A stretch of DNA of 22,598 nt from Castellaniella sp047971665 (GCF_047971665.1 NZ_JBKEAA010000033.1:1-22598); one strand, 5' to 3'; numbered from the stretch's first letter, positions 6,528-14,502 are shown. A program made the numbers and translations. The notes: generated by a model not told the origin, from the sequence alone.

Positions 6528-7310
6528 ATGGGCTTTCTGAACGGCAAACGCATCCTGATCACCGGCGTACTCTCGAATCGATCCATCGCCTACGGGATCG
6601 CGCACGCCTGCCGCGCCCAGGGTGCCGAGCTGGCCCTGACCTATGTCGGCGAGCGCTTCGAAAGCCGCGTACGCGGCTTCGCCGAGGAACTCGGCAGCAA
6701 CATCGTCATTCCCTGCGACGTCGCCGACGACGCCCAGATCGAAGCCACCTTCCATGCCTTGCGCGAACACTGGGACGGCCTGGACGGTCTGGTGCATTCC
6801 ATCGGCTTTGCGCCGCGCGACGCCCTGGAAGGCGACTTCCTGGACGGCATGACGCGCGAGAACTTCCGCGTTGCGCACGATATTTCCGCCTACAGCTTCC
6901 CCGCCCTGGCCAAGGCCGCGCTGCCCCTGCTCGAAGGCCGCAACGGCTCCGTGCTGACGCTTTCCTACCTGGGCGCTGAAAAAGCCATTCCCAACTACAA
7001 CATGATGGGCCTGGCCAAAGCCTCCCTGGAAGCCAGCGTGCGCTATCTGGCCCGCTCCCTGGGCCGCAAGGGGCTGCGCGCCAACGGCATTTCCGCCGGC
7101 CCGATCAAGACCCTGGCGGCCAGCGGCATCCGCGACTTCTCCAACATGCTGAAATACGTCGAATCCCAGTCCCCCCTGGGCCGCAACGTCACCATCGAAG
7201 ACGTCGGCAATGCCGCCTCATTCCTGCTGTCCGACCTTGCGTCGGGCATCACTGGCGAGATCCTGCATGTGGACTGCGGCTTCTCGAACACCGTACCCGG
7301 CATGGACTGA
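6528..7310 (+). CDS. fabI: Enoyl-[acyl-carrier-protein] reductase (NADH)
   Basis: FabI catalyses the last step of each fatty acid elongation cycle, reducing enoyl-ACP, and is the triclosan target. The 260-residue protein shows the family's modified dinucleotide motif ITGVLSNRSIAYGIA (11-25), the VHSIGFAP block at 89-96, and the catalytic set Y147, Y157 and K164 (the Y-x6-K signature, SYLGAEKAIPNYNMMGLAKA). The C-terminal GPIKTLAASGI and GFSNTVPGMD blocks are also typical. The ATG at 6528 is chosen because the family starts at MGFL and CAGGA lies just upstream; the frame is open to 6405, across the tandem repeat, without family similarity. It ends 11 bases from the convergent regulator gene. 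Confidence 0.96.
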   Translation: MGFLNGKRILITGVLSNRSIAYGIAHACRAQGAELALTYVGERFESRVRGFAEELGSNIVIPCDVADDAQIEATFHALREHWDGLDGLVHSIGFAPRDALEGDFLDGMTRENFRVAHDISAYSFPALAKAALPLLEGRNGSVLTLSYLGAEKAIPNYNMMGLAKASLEASVRYLARSLGRKGLRANGISAGPIKTLAASGIRDFSNMLKYVESQSPLGRNVTIEDVGNAASFLLSDLASGITGEILHVDCGFSNTVPGMD

Positions 7311-7321
7311 GGACACCAGGC

Positions 7322-8032
7322 TTACGAGTCGGCCCTGCGGCCCGATCCCGAAGCCCTCAAAGTCCCAATATAGCGATAGACCGTCGCCGGTGAGCAGTTC
7401 AGTTCCCCGGCCAGCAGGCTCACAGCGCCCTTGATGCCAAAAAAGCCCTGCGCATCCAATGCCTTGACCCAGGCCAGGCGTTCGCGTGGCCGCAACTTGC
7501 CAGGCGGCTCACTCAACTCTGCCCTGGCCCGGCTCAGGATATCGATCGCCAGACCTTGCCGTGACGGCGACGGCGCGGCAAGCGCATCCCCGGCCGCATG
7601 CGCGTCTTCCAGGGCCTGCGACACAAAATGACTGTCGACGAAGGAATCCGGGTGCCGCAGCCTCAGGATCCGTTCACTCAGATCGCGATAGCGGCTGTCG
7701 TCGAAACTGATGACCAGCAAGCCGACCCGGCGCCGCGCCTCGTCGGCGATGACCCGCGACGATGTCCGCAGCAGCTTGCCTGTCGCGGTCATGTCGGCGA
7801 CCTGAATCCATTCGTCCTCCTTTGACTCCTCCAGCGTCCCATCGAGCCATTGCCCCAGTCGCGGTGGCAGCATCGAGCCGAGCGTGCGCTGGGTGACATG
7901 CCCGTTGGCGATCGCCACGATCGCAGGAGGCGTCACGCTCAGATCGTAGAGCGCAATCTCATAATCCGGCCCCAGGGCCTTGCCCAGAAAGCCAGTCAAG
8001 GCGATATGGCTCTGCAACCAGGCTTTTTGCAT
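7322..8032 (-). CDS. YheO/DauR-family transcriptional regulator (PAS-like plus HTH)
   Basis: The 236-residue protein has the two-part structure of this family: an N-terminal YheO-type PAS-like ligand domain (about 5-115, containing EIALYDLSVTPPAIVAIANGHVT and LLRTSSRVI...LLVISFD), and a C-terminal HTH of the HTH_22 type (about 184-226, with FGIKGAVSLLAGELNCSPATVYRYI). The ATG at 8032 is chosen because AAAGGAGG lies 5-6 bases upstream; an in-frame ATG at 8053 would place that site inside the gene. It is divergent from the tryptophanase-like gene across an AT-rich, dyad-rich region, so it probably controls that gene and itself. DauR of Pseudomonas represses D-arginine catabolism; the ligand here is unknown. 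Confidence 0.88.
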   Translation of the reverse strand: MQKAWLQSHIALTGFLGKALGPDYEIALYDLSVTPPAIVAIANGHVTQRTLGSMLPPRLGQWLDGTLEESKEDEWIQVADMTATGKLLRTSSRVIADEARRRVGLLVISFDDSRYRDLSERILRLRHPDSFVDSHFVSQALEDAHAAGDALAAPSPSRQGLAIDILSRARAELSEPPGKLRPRERLAWVKALDAQGFFGIKGAVSLLAGELNCSPATVYRYIGTLRASGSGRRADS

Positions 8033-8350
8033 GTCCCCTCCTTTAATTGTCAAGGCCGCACCATGACTTTGAACACGACAGCCACTCAGATCAAGACTAT
8101 TTTATCAATCCTATGATAATTTATTATCAGAAATATCTGATGTATTGAATTATTGTTGTAAAGAATTCAAATGTTCAGCATAATTCAGTTCATAAACCGT
8201 TATTTCGGTCTATGAAGATAATAATTTCTCAAAAATTTTGCAGACAAGAAATTTTTATCTATCACACTGTCCGCCTGTCCACGGTGACCGATCAGGGAAC
8301 CGCGCGACGACCGGGGTGTCCTCCCGTCCACGCACTTCTGGAGGCCTCTC
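8033..8350. promoter_or_regulatory. AT-rich divergent control region between regulator and tryptophanase
   Basis: About 320 bases with no gene and far lower GC than the flanks. It holds repeated TTATCA half-sites in alternating orientation: TTATCA 8103-8108, TGATAA 8115-8120, TTATCA 8125-8130, and an overlapping pair ATCAGA 8127-8132 / TCTGAT 8137-8142. A separate dyad lies at 8189-8216. No tnaC-like leader peptide followed by rho-type control was recognised. Promoter boxes could not be fixed with confidence in such AT-rich sequence. Confidence 0.6.
8189..8216. promoter_or_regulatory. Long dyad, candidate operator upstream of tryptophanase
   Basis: TTCATA-A-ACCG at 8189-8199 mirrors CGGT-C-TATGAA at 8206-8216 with 10 of 11 positions complementary around a 6-base spacer. 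Its size and symmetry suit a dimeric regulator, the adjacent YheO/DauR-type protein being the obvious candidate. The assignment is inference. Confidence 0.55.
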
Positions 8351-9742
8351 ATGGCGATCAAATATTTTCCCGAACCCTTTCGCATCAAATCGGTCGAGCC
8401 CCTGCGCATCCTGACCCGCGAAGAACGCGAATCCCGGCTCATCGAAGCCAAATACAATCTTTTCGGTCTCAAGGGCGAGGATTGCTATATCGACCTGCTC
8501 ACCGACTCCGGCACAGGCGCCATGAGCATCGAACAATGGGCGGGCATCATGCGCGGCGATGAAGCCTACGCGGGCGCCGCCAGCTACGAAAAACTGATCA
8601 ACACCGCGCACGATATTTTTGGCTACGGCTATATCCAGCCGGTTCACCAGGGCCGCGCCGCTGAAAAAGTCCTGTTCCCCCTGCTGCTGTCCGCTGGCAA
8701 AGTCGCCATTTCGAACATGTTCTTCGATACGACCCGCGCCCACGTGGAACTGGCGGGCGCCCGCTGCATCGATTGTGTCGTCGAAGCCGCCAAACATCCT
8801 TCGGACCGTGCCAGCTTCAAAGGCAACATGGATATCACGCGCCTGGAGCAATTGCTGCGCGAATACGGTCCCAAGCGCGTCGGCCTGATCGTCATGACGA
8901 TCACCAACAACTCGGCCGGCGGACAACCCGTCTCGATGCAGAACCTGCGCGAGGTCTCGTCGCTGGCCGGAAAATACGGCGTGCCGATCTGCATCGATGC
9001 CGCCCGCTATGCCGAGAATGCCTATTTCATCCAGCGCGACGAGCCGGAATACAAGAACACGCCGATCCCCCGGATCGTGCACGAAATGTTCAGCCATGCA
9101 GACATGTTCACCATGTCGGCCAAGAAGGATGCGATCGTCAACATGGGTGGGCTGCTCGGCGTGCGCGACGGCGCCTCGGATCTGATCCAGGGCATCAAGG
9201 CGCACTGCATTTCCTACGAGGGCTTCTACACCTACGGCGGGCTCAGCGGCCGCGACATGGAGGCGCTCGCCATCGGGCTGCGCGAAGGGATCGACGAAAA
9301 CTACCTACGCTATCGCATCGGCCAGATGGAATATCTGGGGGGGCTGCTGGACGATGCCGGCATTGCCTACCAATCCCCTGTCGGCGGACACGGCATTTTT
9401 GTGGATGCGGCCGCGCTGCTGCCGCACATCTCCTACACCGAATACCCCGGCCAGGTGCTGGCCATCGAGCTGTATCGCGAGGCCGGCATCCGCAGCTGCG
9501 ACATCGGCTCGTACATGCTGGGCAACGATCCGGATACCGGCAAACAACTGCAATCGGCCTTTGAATTCACGCGGCTGGCCATCCCACGCCGGGTCTACAC
9601 CCAGGCCCACCTGGACGTCGTGGCCGAGGCGCTGATCGAGATCAAGCAGCGCGCGCACGAGATCGCACGAGGTTACCGCATCACCTGGGAGCCCCCGATC
9701 CTGCGTCATTTCCAGTCCTCTCTGGAACCGATCGCCGCCTGA
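8351..9742 (+). CDS. tnaA: Tryptophanase-like PLP-dependent beta-elimination lyase
   Basis: The 463-residue protein belongs to the tryptophanase/tyrosine phenol-lyase family, which splits aromatic amino acids to pyruvate, ammonia and indole or phenol. Family blocks include FRIKSVEP near the start, IDLLTDSGTGAMS (47-59), QPVHQGRAAE (96-105), NSAGGQPVS (187-195), the PLP lysine in MSAKKDAIV (K259 by family alignment) and YGGLSGRDMEALAIGLRE. Three positions that separate the two enzymes match tryptophanase: D126 in FFDTT (Thr in tyrosine phenol-lyase), I385 in CDIGS (the Arg381 site of tyrosine phenol-lyase), and H453 in LRHF (Phe in tyrosine phenol-lyase). Indole formation is therefore more likely, though the GLSGRDMEA block is phenol-lyase-like. 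No permease gene is adjacent. The start has GGAGG about 7 bases upstream. Confidence 0.88.
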   Translation: MAIKYFPEPFRIKSVEPLRILTREERESRLIEAKYNLFGLKGEDCYIDLLTDSGTGAMSIEQWAGIMRGDEAYAGAASYEKLINTAHDIFGYGYIQPVHQGRAAEKVLFPLLLSAGKVAISNMFFDTTRAHVELAGARCIDCVVEAAKHPSDRASFKGNMDITRLEQLLREYGPKRVGLIVMTITNNSAGGQPVSMQNLREVSSLAGKYGVPICIDAARYAENAYFIQRDEPEYKNTPIPRIVHEMFSHADMFTMSAKKDAIVNMGGLLGVRDGASDLIQGIKAHCISYEGFYTYGGLSGRDMEALAIGLREGIDENYLRYRIGQMEYLGGLLDDAGIAYQSPVGGHGIFVDAAALLPHISYTEYPGQVLAIELYREAGIRSCDIGSYMLGNDPDTGKQLQSAFEFTRLAIPRRVYTQAHLDVVAEALIEIKQRAHEIARGYRITWEPPILRHFQSSLEPIAA

Positions 9743-9768
9743 AGTCCATGCCCGTGTCGGATGAATGC

Positions 9769-9829
9769 CCACCTCCGGATAACGGGGTGGAGCCCACAAC
9801 CTCAAGCTGGGGTGCGCTGCAGAGCACCC
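9769..9829 (+). terminator. Two small hairpins after tnaA
   Basis: CCACC(T)CCG at 9769-9777 pairs with CGGGGTGG at 9783-9790 with one bulged base, and GGGTGC at 9810-9815 pairs with GCACCC at 9824-9829 (8-base loop). Neither is followed by a T-run on the plus strand, so intrinsic termination of tnaA is uncertain. Confidence 0.35.
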
Positions 9830-9831
9830 AC

Positions 9832-9863
9832 AAAAAACCCCTGATTTCAACTGAAATCAGGGG
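9832..9863 (-). terminator. Rho-independent terminator of tRNA-Ser
   Basis: On the minus strand a perfect 11-bp stem (CCCCTGATTTC / GAAATCAGGGG, arms at 9838-9848 and 9853-9863, 4-base loop) is followed directly by TTTTTT (complement of 9832-9837). It lies about 10 bases after the tRNA-Ser 3' end. Confidence 0.92.
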
Positions 9864-9872
9864 CCTGAATCC

Positions 9873-9963
9873 TGGCGGACAAGGGGGGATTCGAACCCCC
9901 GATACGCTATTCACGTATACACGCTTTCCAGGCGTGCGCCTTCAACCACTCGGCCACCTGTCC
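9873..9963 (-). tRNA. tRNA-Ser (anticodon GGA)
   Basis: A class II tRNA of 91 bases with CCA on the minus strand. Acceptor GGACAGG pairs with CTTGTCC (one G-U pair), the D-arm begins GGCCGAGTGGTTGAAGGC, the anticodon stem CACGC/GCGTG holds loop CTGGAAA giving anticodon GGA (serine, UCC/UCU), a long variable arm (TATACGTGAATAGCGTA) follows, and the T-arm is GGGGG-TTCGAAT-CCCCC. The long variable arm is diagnostic for serine. Confidence 0.96.
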
Positions 9964-10057
9964 TGCACGTCCACGCACCATGGCGACAGACGAAGTCTGC
10001 TATTCTAACAGAACAATGCCTGAGCTGCCGCCCCGAGGCAAAAGGAGCACCCCGCGA

Positions 10058-10702
10058 TCAGGCCTCGCCCAGCCCCTTGGGCGTCGCCGCCCCCATGCCG
10101 CCCACCATCCGTTCGACGTAGCGGGCGATCAGATCGATTTCCAGATTCACCGGCGCGCCGACCTCCAGGTTGCGCAATGTCGTGACCTGGACTGTGTGCG
10201 GGATCAGGTTGATGGAAATTTCCGTGCCTTCTTCCTGGTCGTCCACTCGATTGACCGTCAGGCTGACGCCATTGACCGTGACCGAACCCTTGTAGGCAAA
10301 ATATTTTGACAGATGCGCGGGGATGATGAGCCGCAGCTCGGTGGATTCCCCCACAGCCTCGAAGCAGGTCACCCGGCCCACCCCATCGACATGGCCGGAC
10401 ACCAGGTGCCCGTCCAGGCTGTCGCCCAGCCGCAGAGCATGCTCCAGATTGACCTCGCCCGGACGATCCAGGCCGCAGGTGCGATCCAGGCTTTCTCGCG
10501 ACACATCGACCTCGAAGACGTCCCCATGCAGGGCGACGGCCGTCATGCAGGCCCCCTGAATGGCGATCGAGTCGCCCAGACGGGTCGAGTCCAGCGGCAG
10601 GCCTCCCGCCTGAATGGACAGCCGCACACCCGCGTCCTCTCCGTCGCCCAGGGGCCGGACTTCCGTGATACGGCCCACCGCCGCGACGATTCCAGTAAAC
10701 AT
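10058..10702 (-). CDS. ribE: Riboflavin synthase alpha chain
   Basis: The enzyme dismutates two 6,7-dimethyl-8-ribityllumazine molecules to riboflavin and a pyrimidine that is recycled. The 214-residue protein has the duplicated lumazine-binding barrels: the first opens with MFTGIV and contains DSIAIQGACMTAV (44-56), the second contains DGHLVSGHVDGVG (97-109) and KGSVTVNGVSLTV (138-150). The C-terminal helix (RYVERM) would form the trimer contact. It lies downstream of ribD with a 123-base gap, on the same strand. No FMN riboswitch was recognised in that gap or ahead of ribD, so control by FMN is not evident here. The gene is sometimes called ribC. Confidence 0.96.
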   Translation of the reverse strand: MFTGIVAAVGRITEVRPLGDGEDAGVRLSIQAGGLPLDSTRLGDSIAIQGACMTAVALHGDVFEVDVSRESLDRTCGLDRPGEVNLEHALRLGDSLDGHLVSGHVDGVGRVTCFEAVGESTELRLIIPAHLSKYFAYKGSVTVNGVSLTVNRVDDQEEGTEISINLIPHTVQVTTLRNLEVGAPVNLEIDLIARYVERMVGGMGAATPKGLGEA

Positions 10703-10825
10703 GAGGCTATCCTTTTTTCATTGCCGGGGTGGGCTGGACACGGGACCGTCCAGGCGGACGGCCTCTGCGCCAGCCACATCCAGGCGGCTTGCAAACCACG
10801 CGGCGGAGCAAGCACGTCGCGCGGG

Positions 10826-12019
10826 TCATGTCATCAAACCACAGGCCTGGACCAGCCTCTGCCAATGCGCCGGATCCCGCAGGCGCAGCCGCAGGTCGGC
10901 CTCCAAGGGCAAAACATCCAGGAATGCGTAGCGGCGGGCCTGATCCAGATCCGCAAGGGGAACCGGCAGCGCCGCCAGACCGGGGCCGTCCCCCAGCACA
11001 CTGGGGGCCAGATAGGTGACCCATTCATCGACCAGCCCGGCCTGGATCAGCGCACCCTGCAATCGCGCGCCGGCCTCGACATGGACCTCATTGATCTCGT
11101 GATCGCCCAGCCAGTGCATCAAAGCGTCCAGAGACAGCTCGCCACGATCGTCGGCGGGCAGTGCGATGACACGCACATTGCGCGCCGCCAACCGGGAAAT
11201 CTTGCCGGCTTCGGGCTGGGTCGTGAAAACCCAGACCGGATCGCCATTGATGATCCGGGCCTGCTCGTCCAGCACGAACCGGCTGTCCAGCACGGCGCGG
11301 ACCGGCTGCCGGGGCGTGTCGACGGCGCGCACATTCAGCACGGGATTGTCGGCCTGCACCGTGCCGATACCGGTCAGCACCAGGCAGGCCCGGGCCCGCC
11401 AGTGATGACCGTCATCCCGGGCGGTCGCTCCCGTGATCCACTGCGAACGGCCGTCCGGCAGCGCCGTGCGGCCATCGAAGGACGATGCGGATTTCAGCCA
11501 CACCCAGGGTGTGCCGCGCGTCATCCTGGCGCAAAAGCCGGGGTTCTGCGCCAGGGCATCCTCGGCGAACAGGCCGACATCGACCTGGATGCTGGCCGCC
11601 CTCAGCCGCTCGATCCCGCGACCGGCCACCTTGGGATTGGGGTCCTGGAGCGCGACCACGACCCGCCCGATGCCGGCCGCGATCAAGGCGTCGGCGCACG
11701 GCGGGGTACGGCCCGTATGGCTGCAAGGTTCCAGCGTGACGTAGGCCGTGGCGCCGCGCACATCGGTGTGCTTGAGCGAGGCCTCGTGCAGCGCCTGGGC
11801 CTCGGCATGATGCCCGCCCGCCTGTCGCGTGCTGCCCTCGGCCAGCCAGCGGCCATCGCGCACCAGCACGCAGCCGACACGGGGATTCGGGTTGCTGACG
11901 AACAGCGCCTGCTCGGCCACCGCCAGGGCGCGTCGCATCCAGCGGTGATCCTCTATGGAAAAGGCAGCGCCCTCTCGCAGCGCCTGCGGCGAGCCGTCCT
12001 CCGGTGAGGGGACTGGCAT
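10826..12019 (-). CDS. ribD: Bifunctional riboflavin deaminase/reductase RibD
   Basis: RibD carries out the second and third steps of riboflavin synthesis: deamination of the pyrimidine from GTP, then NADPH-dependent reduction of its ribosyl chain. The N-terminal cytidine-deaminase-like domain (about 25-165) has the zinc set H71-A-E73, C99 and C108 (GHHAEAQAL and PCSHTGRTPPC). The C-terminal DHFR-like reductase domain starts near 172 (VWLKSASSFDGRTA) and includes the conserved VEAGARLQGALIQAGLVDEW block. The ATG at 12019 gives 397 residues, 31 bases after nrdR; an ATG at 12064 (412 residues) would overlap nrdR by 14 bases. Neither has a clear ribosome binding site. Confidence 0.94.
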   Translation of the reverse strand: MPVPSPEDGSPQALREGAAFSIEDHRWMRRALAVAEQALFVSNPNPRVGCVLVRDGRWLAEGSTRQAGGHHAEAQALHEASLKHTDVRGATAYVTLEPCSHTGRTPPCADALIAAGIGRVVVALQDPNPKVAGRGIERLRAASIQVDVGLFAEDALAQNPGFCARMTRGTPWVWLKSASSFDGRTALPDGRSQWITGATARDDGHHWRARACLVLTGIGTVQADNPVLNVRAVDTPRQPVRAVLDSRFVLDEQARIINGDPVWVFTTQPEAGKISRLAARNVRVIALPADDRGELSLDALMHWLGDHEINEVHVEAGARLQGALIQAGLVDEWVTYLAPSVLGDGPGLAALPVPLADLDQARRYAFLDVLPLEADLRLRLRDPAHWQRLVQACGLMT

Positions 12020-12050
12020 CCGGAGGCGGTCCGGCGATGAAAGAGGCCGA

Positions 12051-12524
12051 TCAGGCCGGCTCATCGGCATCGTCCGCGCGGCGGAATTCGTCGATGGCCT
12101 GGACGAATTCGCGCAAGTCCTCGAAGCTGCGATAGACCGAAGCGAAACGCACATAGGCCACGGGATCGAGCTCATGCAATTCGGACATGACCAGTTCTCC
12201 GACACGGTCGGACGGCACCTCGCGCTGGCCGCTGGTCATCAGCCGTTCCTGGATGCGCGCGACAGCGGCGTCCAGGGCGGTGGCGCTGACCGGCCGCTTG
12301 CGCAGCGCCAGCGCCATGCTGCCATGCAGTTTGGCGGGATCGAAATCCACCCGGGTCCCGTTGCGCTTGACGATGTAGGGCATCATCAGATCGACCCGTT
12401 CATAGGTCGTGAAGCGGCGGTCACAGGCAGTACATCGACGGCGGCGGCGGATCGTGTCGCCGTCGTCGGAGACCCGGGAATCCACAACCTGCGTATCGGC
12501 ACAACTGCAGAATGGACACTTCAT
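12051..12524 (-). CDS. nrdR: Transcriptional repressor NrdR of ribonucleotide reductase genes
   Basis: NrdR senses ATP/dATP and represses nrd operons by binding NrdR boxes. The 157-residue protein has an N-terminal zinc ribbon with C3, C6, C31 and C34 (MKCPFC...CTACDRRF), an arginine-rich linker between (IRRRRR), the FTTYERV motif, and an ATP-cone domain from about 49 to 139 (MPYIVKRNGTRVDFDPAKL...YVRFASVYRSF). An extra cysteine (C8) lies beside the first pair. It sits between glyA and ribD on the same strand, a common order in beta- and gammaproteobacteria. A GC hairpin lies in its leader. Confidence 0.97.
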   Translation of the reverse strand: MKCPFCSCADTQVVDSRVSDDGDTIRRRRRCTACDRRFTTYERVDLMMPYIVKRNGTRVDFDPAKLHGSMALALRKRPVSATALDAAVARIQERLMTSGQREVPSDRVGELVMSELHELDPVAYVRFASVYRSFEDLREFVQAIDEFRRADDADEPA

Positions 12525-12532
12525 CTGCGCAG

Positions 12533-12552
12533 CGGGCGCCCTCAGGCGCCCG
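12533..12552. other. GC-rich hairpin in the nrdR leader
   Basis: CGGGCGCC at 12533-12540 and GGCGCCCG at 12545-12552 form a perfect 8-bp stem with a 4-base loop between glyA and nrdR, 9 bases ahead of the nrdR start. No T-run follows. It could attenuate read-through from glyA or affect nrdR translation. Confidence 0.5.
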
Positions 12553-12563
12553 TTCCGGTTGGA

Positions 12564-13808
12564 TTAGCGATAGACCGGCAGACACGCGGTCAGTTCATTC
12601 ACCCTCGCGCGCACCTTGGCGATGTGCCCGGCGTCATCGGGGTTGTCGAGCACATCGGCGATCAGGTTGCCGGTGAGCTCGGCCTCGGCCTCCTTGAAGC
12701 CGCGCGTGGTCATGGCCGGCGTGCCCAGACGGATACCGCTGGTGACGAAGGGCTTTTCCGGGTCGTTCGGGATGGCGTTCTTGTTGACCGTGATGTGCGC
12801 CTGGCCCAGGACAGCCTCGGCGGCCTTGCCGGTGATGCCTTTGGCGCGCAGGTCCACCAGCATCACATGGCTTTCGGTCCGGCCCGACACGATGCGCAGG
12901 CCGCGCTTGACCAGGGTATCGGCCAGCACGCGCGCATTGGCCGCCACCTGGGCGGCATAGGCCTTGAATTCGGGTTGCAGCGCCTCATGGAAGGCCACGG
13001 CCTTGGCGGCGATGACATGCATCAGCGGCCCGCCTTGAATGCCCGGGAAGATCGAGGAGTTGATTGCCTTTTCGAATTCGGATTTCATCATGATCACGCC
13101 GCCGCGCGGGCCGCGCAGGGACTTGTGCGTGGTCGAGGTGACGAAATCCGCATGCGGCACCGGATTGGGGTAGACGCCACCGGCGACCAGTCCCGCATAG
13201 TGCGCAATGTCCACCATGAACAGCGCGCCGTTGTCATGGGCGATGCGTGCCATGCGCTCGAAGTCGATATGCAGCGAATAGGCCGAGGCTCCGCCGACGA
13301 TCAGCTTGGGCTTGTGAGTGCGCGCGAGTTCTTCGAGCTTGTCGTAATCCAGCACCTCGTTGGCATCCAGACCGTAGGAATGGAAGTTGTAGAGCTTGCC
13401 GGATGCATTCACCGGCGAACCGTGCGTCAGGTGACCGCCTTCGGCCAGGCTCATGCCCAGCACGGTGTCGCCGGGCTTGAGCACGGCCATGTACACGCCT
13501 TGATTGGCCTGGGAGCCGGAGTTCGGCTGCACATTGGCGGCTTGCGCGCCGAAGATCGCCTTGAGGCGGTCGATGGCCAGCTGCTCGACCACGTCCACGT
13601 ATTCGCAGCCGCCGTAATAGCGCTTGCCGGGATAGCCTTCGGCGTACTTGTTGGTCAACTGCGTGCCCTGCGCCTGCATGACGGCGGGGCTGGCGTAGTT
13701 TTCCGAGGCGATCAGTTCGATGTGCTGTTCCTGGCGAGTGTTTTCCTGCTGGATGGCAGCCCAGATGTCCGGGTCGGCCTGATCGAGTGTGCGAGAACGG
13801 TCAAACAT
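12564..13808 (-). CDS. glyA: Serine hydroxymethyltransferase
   Basis: GlyA interconverts serine and glycine, charging tetrahydrofolate with a one-carbon unit in the cytoplasm. The 414-residue length is typical. Conserved blocks include ELIASENYAS (31-40), NKYAEGYPGKRYYGG (53-67), the substrate-binding EGGHLTHG region (123-130), VDIAHYAGLVAGG (199-211) and the PLP lysine K229 in TSTTHKSLRGPRGG. The start at 13808 agrees with the family N-terminus (MFDRS). It heads a minus-strand run glyA-nrdR-ribD-ribE; glyA-nrdR-rib linkage is frequent in proteobacteria. Confidence 0.97.
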   Translation of the reverse strand: MFDRSRTLDQADPDIWAAIQQENTRQEQHIELIASENYASPAVMQAQGTQLTNKYAEGYPGKRYYGGCEYVDVVEQLAIDRLKAIFGAQAANVQPNSGSQANQGVYMAVLKPGDTVLGMSLAEGGHLTHGSPVNASGKLYNFHSYGLDANEVLDYDKLEELARTHKPKLIVGGASAYSLHIDFERMARIAHDNGALFMVDIAHYAGLVAGGVYPNPVPHADFVTSTTHKSLRGPRGGVIMMKSEFEKAINSSIFPGIQGGPLMHVIAAKAVAFHEALQPEFKAYAAQVAANARVLADTLVKRGLRIVSGRTESHVMLVDLRAKGITGKAAEAVLGQAHITVNKNAIPNDPEKPFVTSGIRLGTPAMTTRGFKEAEAELTGNLIADVLDNPDDAGHIAKVRARVNELTACLPVYR

Positions 13809-13869
13809 AAGGTGATGAGTCCTGAAGGCAAAAGGTCGGAAATGTCGGGAAATCTGAGAATTCTAGCGC

Positions 13870-14502
13870 CTACAGGGCGTGCAGGCGGGGATTCAGGGTG
13901 TACGTGCCGGTCAGTGAGGCCTGGGCCAGCACGTGACCCCGCATGGCCTCCAGGGCCTGCGCGCCGGTGAAGCGGCCCGAGACGCCCAGCTCGGCCACGT
14001 CCAGCGCATACACGGTAAAGACGTAGCGGTGGACCAGCGCGTCATTCCAGGGAGGGCAGGGGCCGTCATACCCAAAGTAATCGCCGTTCATGTCGCGGTC
14101 GGCGGCAAACCAGCCGGTGTAGTCGTTCAGGCCCTGGCGCGTGCCGTCCAGCGCCAGGGGGCCGGCCTTGCCGCGCGGCGTGATGTCGTTGGAGTAGTCG
14201 CCTTCGGCGATGGCGCGCGTATCGGGCGCCACGTCGACCAGCACCCAATGATAGAAATCGGCGCGCGGCAGATCGGCCGGCACCTCGCGGCCTTCCTGGT
14301 TGACGTCGTCGGGCTGCGTCGGCGCATCCGGATCGACACACAGGATCGCAAAGGACCGGGTGCCCTCGGGCACGTCCACCCAGGCCAGATGGGGATTGCG
14401 GTTGCCGGCCAGGGCGACGTGGGTCTGCGGATCGATCCGCGCGAAGGCATTGCGTTCGGGAACGATTCCCTGGTCAGGGAAGGATTCGCTGTGCAGTTTC
14501 AT
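13870..14502 (-). CDS. YbhB/YbcL-family (PEBP-like) protein
   Basis: A 210-residue member of the phosphatidylethanolamine-binding protein superfamily, known in bacteria as YbhB/YbcL or Raf-kinase-inhibitor-like. Signature residues of the anion-binding pocket are visible: VDPDAP (57-62), YHWVLVDV (84-91), GYDGPCPP (144-151) and HRYVFTVYALD (158-168). There is no signal peptide, so it is cytoplasmic. GGAGG precedes the start at 14502. It lies 45 bases downstream of the tyrS stop but on the same strand, so it may share tyrS transcription. The biological function of bacterial members is poorly known. Confidence 0.92.
   Translation of the reverse strand: MKLHSESFPDQGIVPERNAFARIDPQTHVALAGNRNPHLAWVDVPEGTRSFAILCVDPDAPTQPDDVNQEGREVPADLPRADFYHWVLVDVAPDTRAIAEGDYSNDITPRGKAGPLALDGTRQGLNDYTGWFAADRDMNGDYFGYDGPCPPWNDALVHRYVFTVYALDVAELGVSGRFTGAQALEAMRGHVLAQASLTGTYTLNPRLHAL

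Noticed and set aside
8033..8350. tnaC-type leader peptide controlling the tryptophanase gene
   Set aside because: No short reading frame with a critical Trp codon and suitable start was recognised upstream of the gene.
8255..9205. Minus-strand frame of 316 codons opposite the tryptophanase gene
   Set aside because: The opposite strand encodes a clearly conserved PLP enzyme; this translation has no recognisable family.
8351..9742. Annotation as tyrosine phenol-lyase
   Set aside because: The three discriminating residues match tryptophanase, although overall similarity to both enzymes is evident.
10703..10825. FMN riboswitch ahead of ribE or ribD
   Set aside because: The conserved RFN element blocks could not be found in this gap or upstream of ribD.
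10313..12007. Plus-strand reading frame of 564 codons opposite ribE and ribD
   Set aside because: Antisense shadow of conserved riboflavin genes; no domain recognised.
11955..13970. Long plus-strand reading frame (671 codons) opposite ribD, nrdR and glyA
   Set aside because: It is antisense to three well-supported genes in GC-rich DNA, and its translation is a composition-biased string without recognisable domains.
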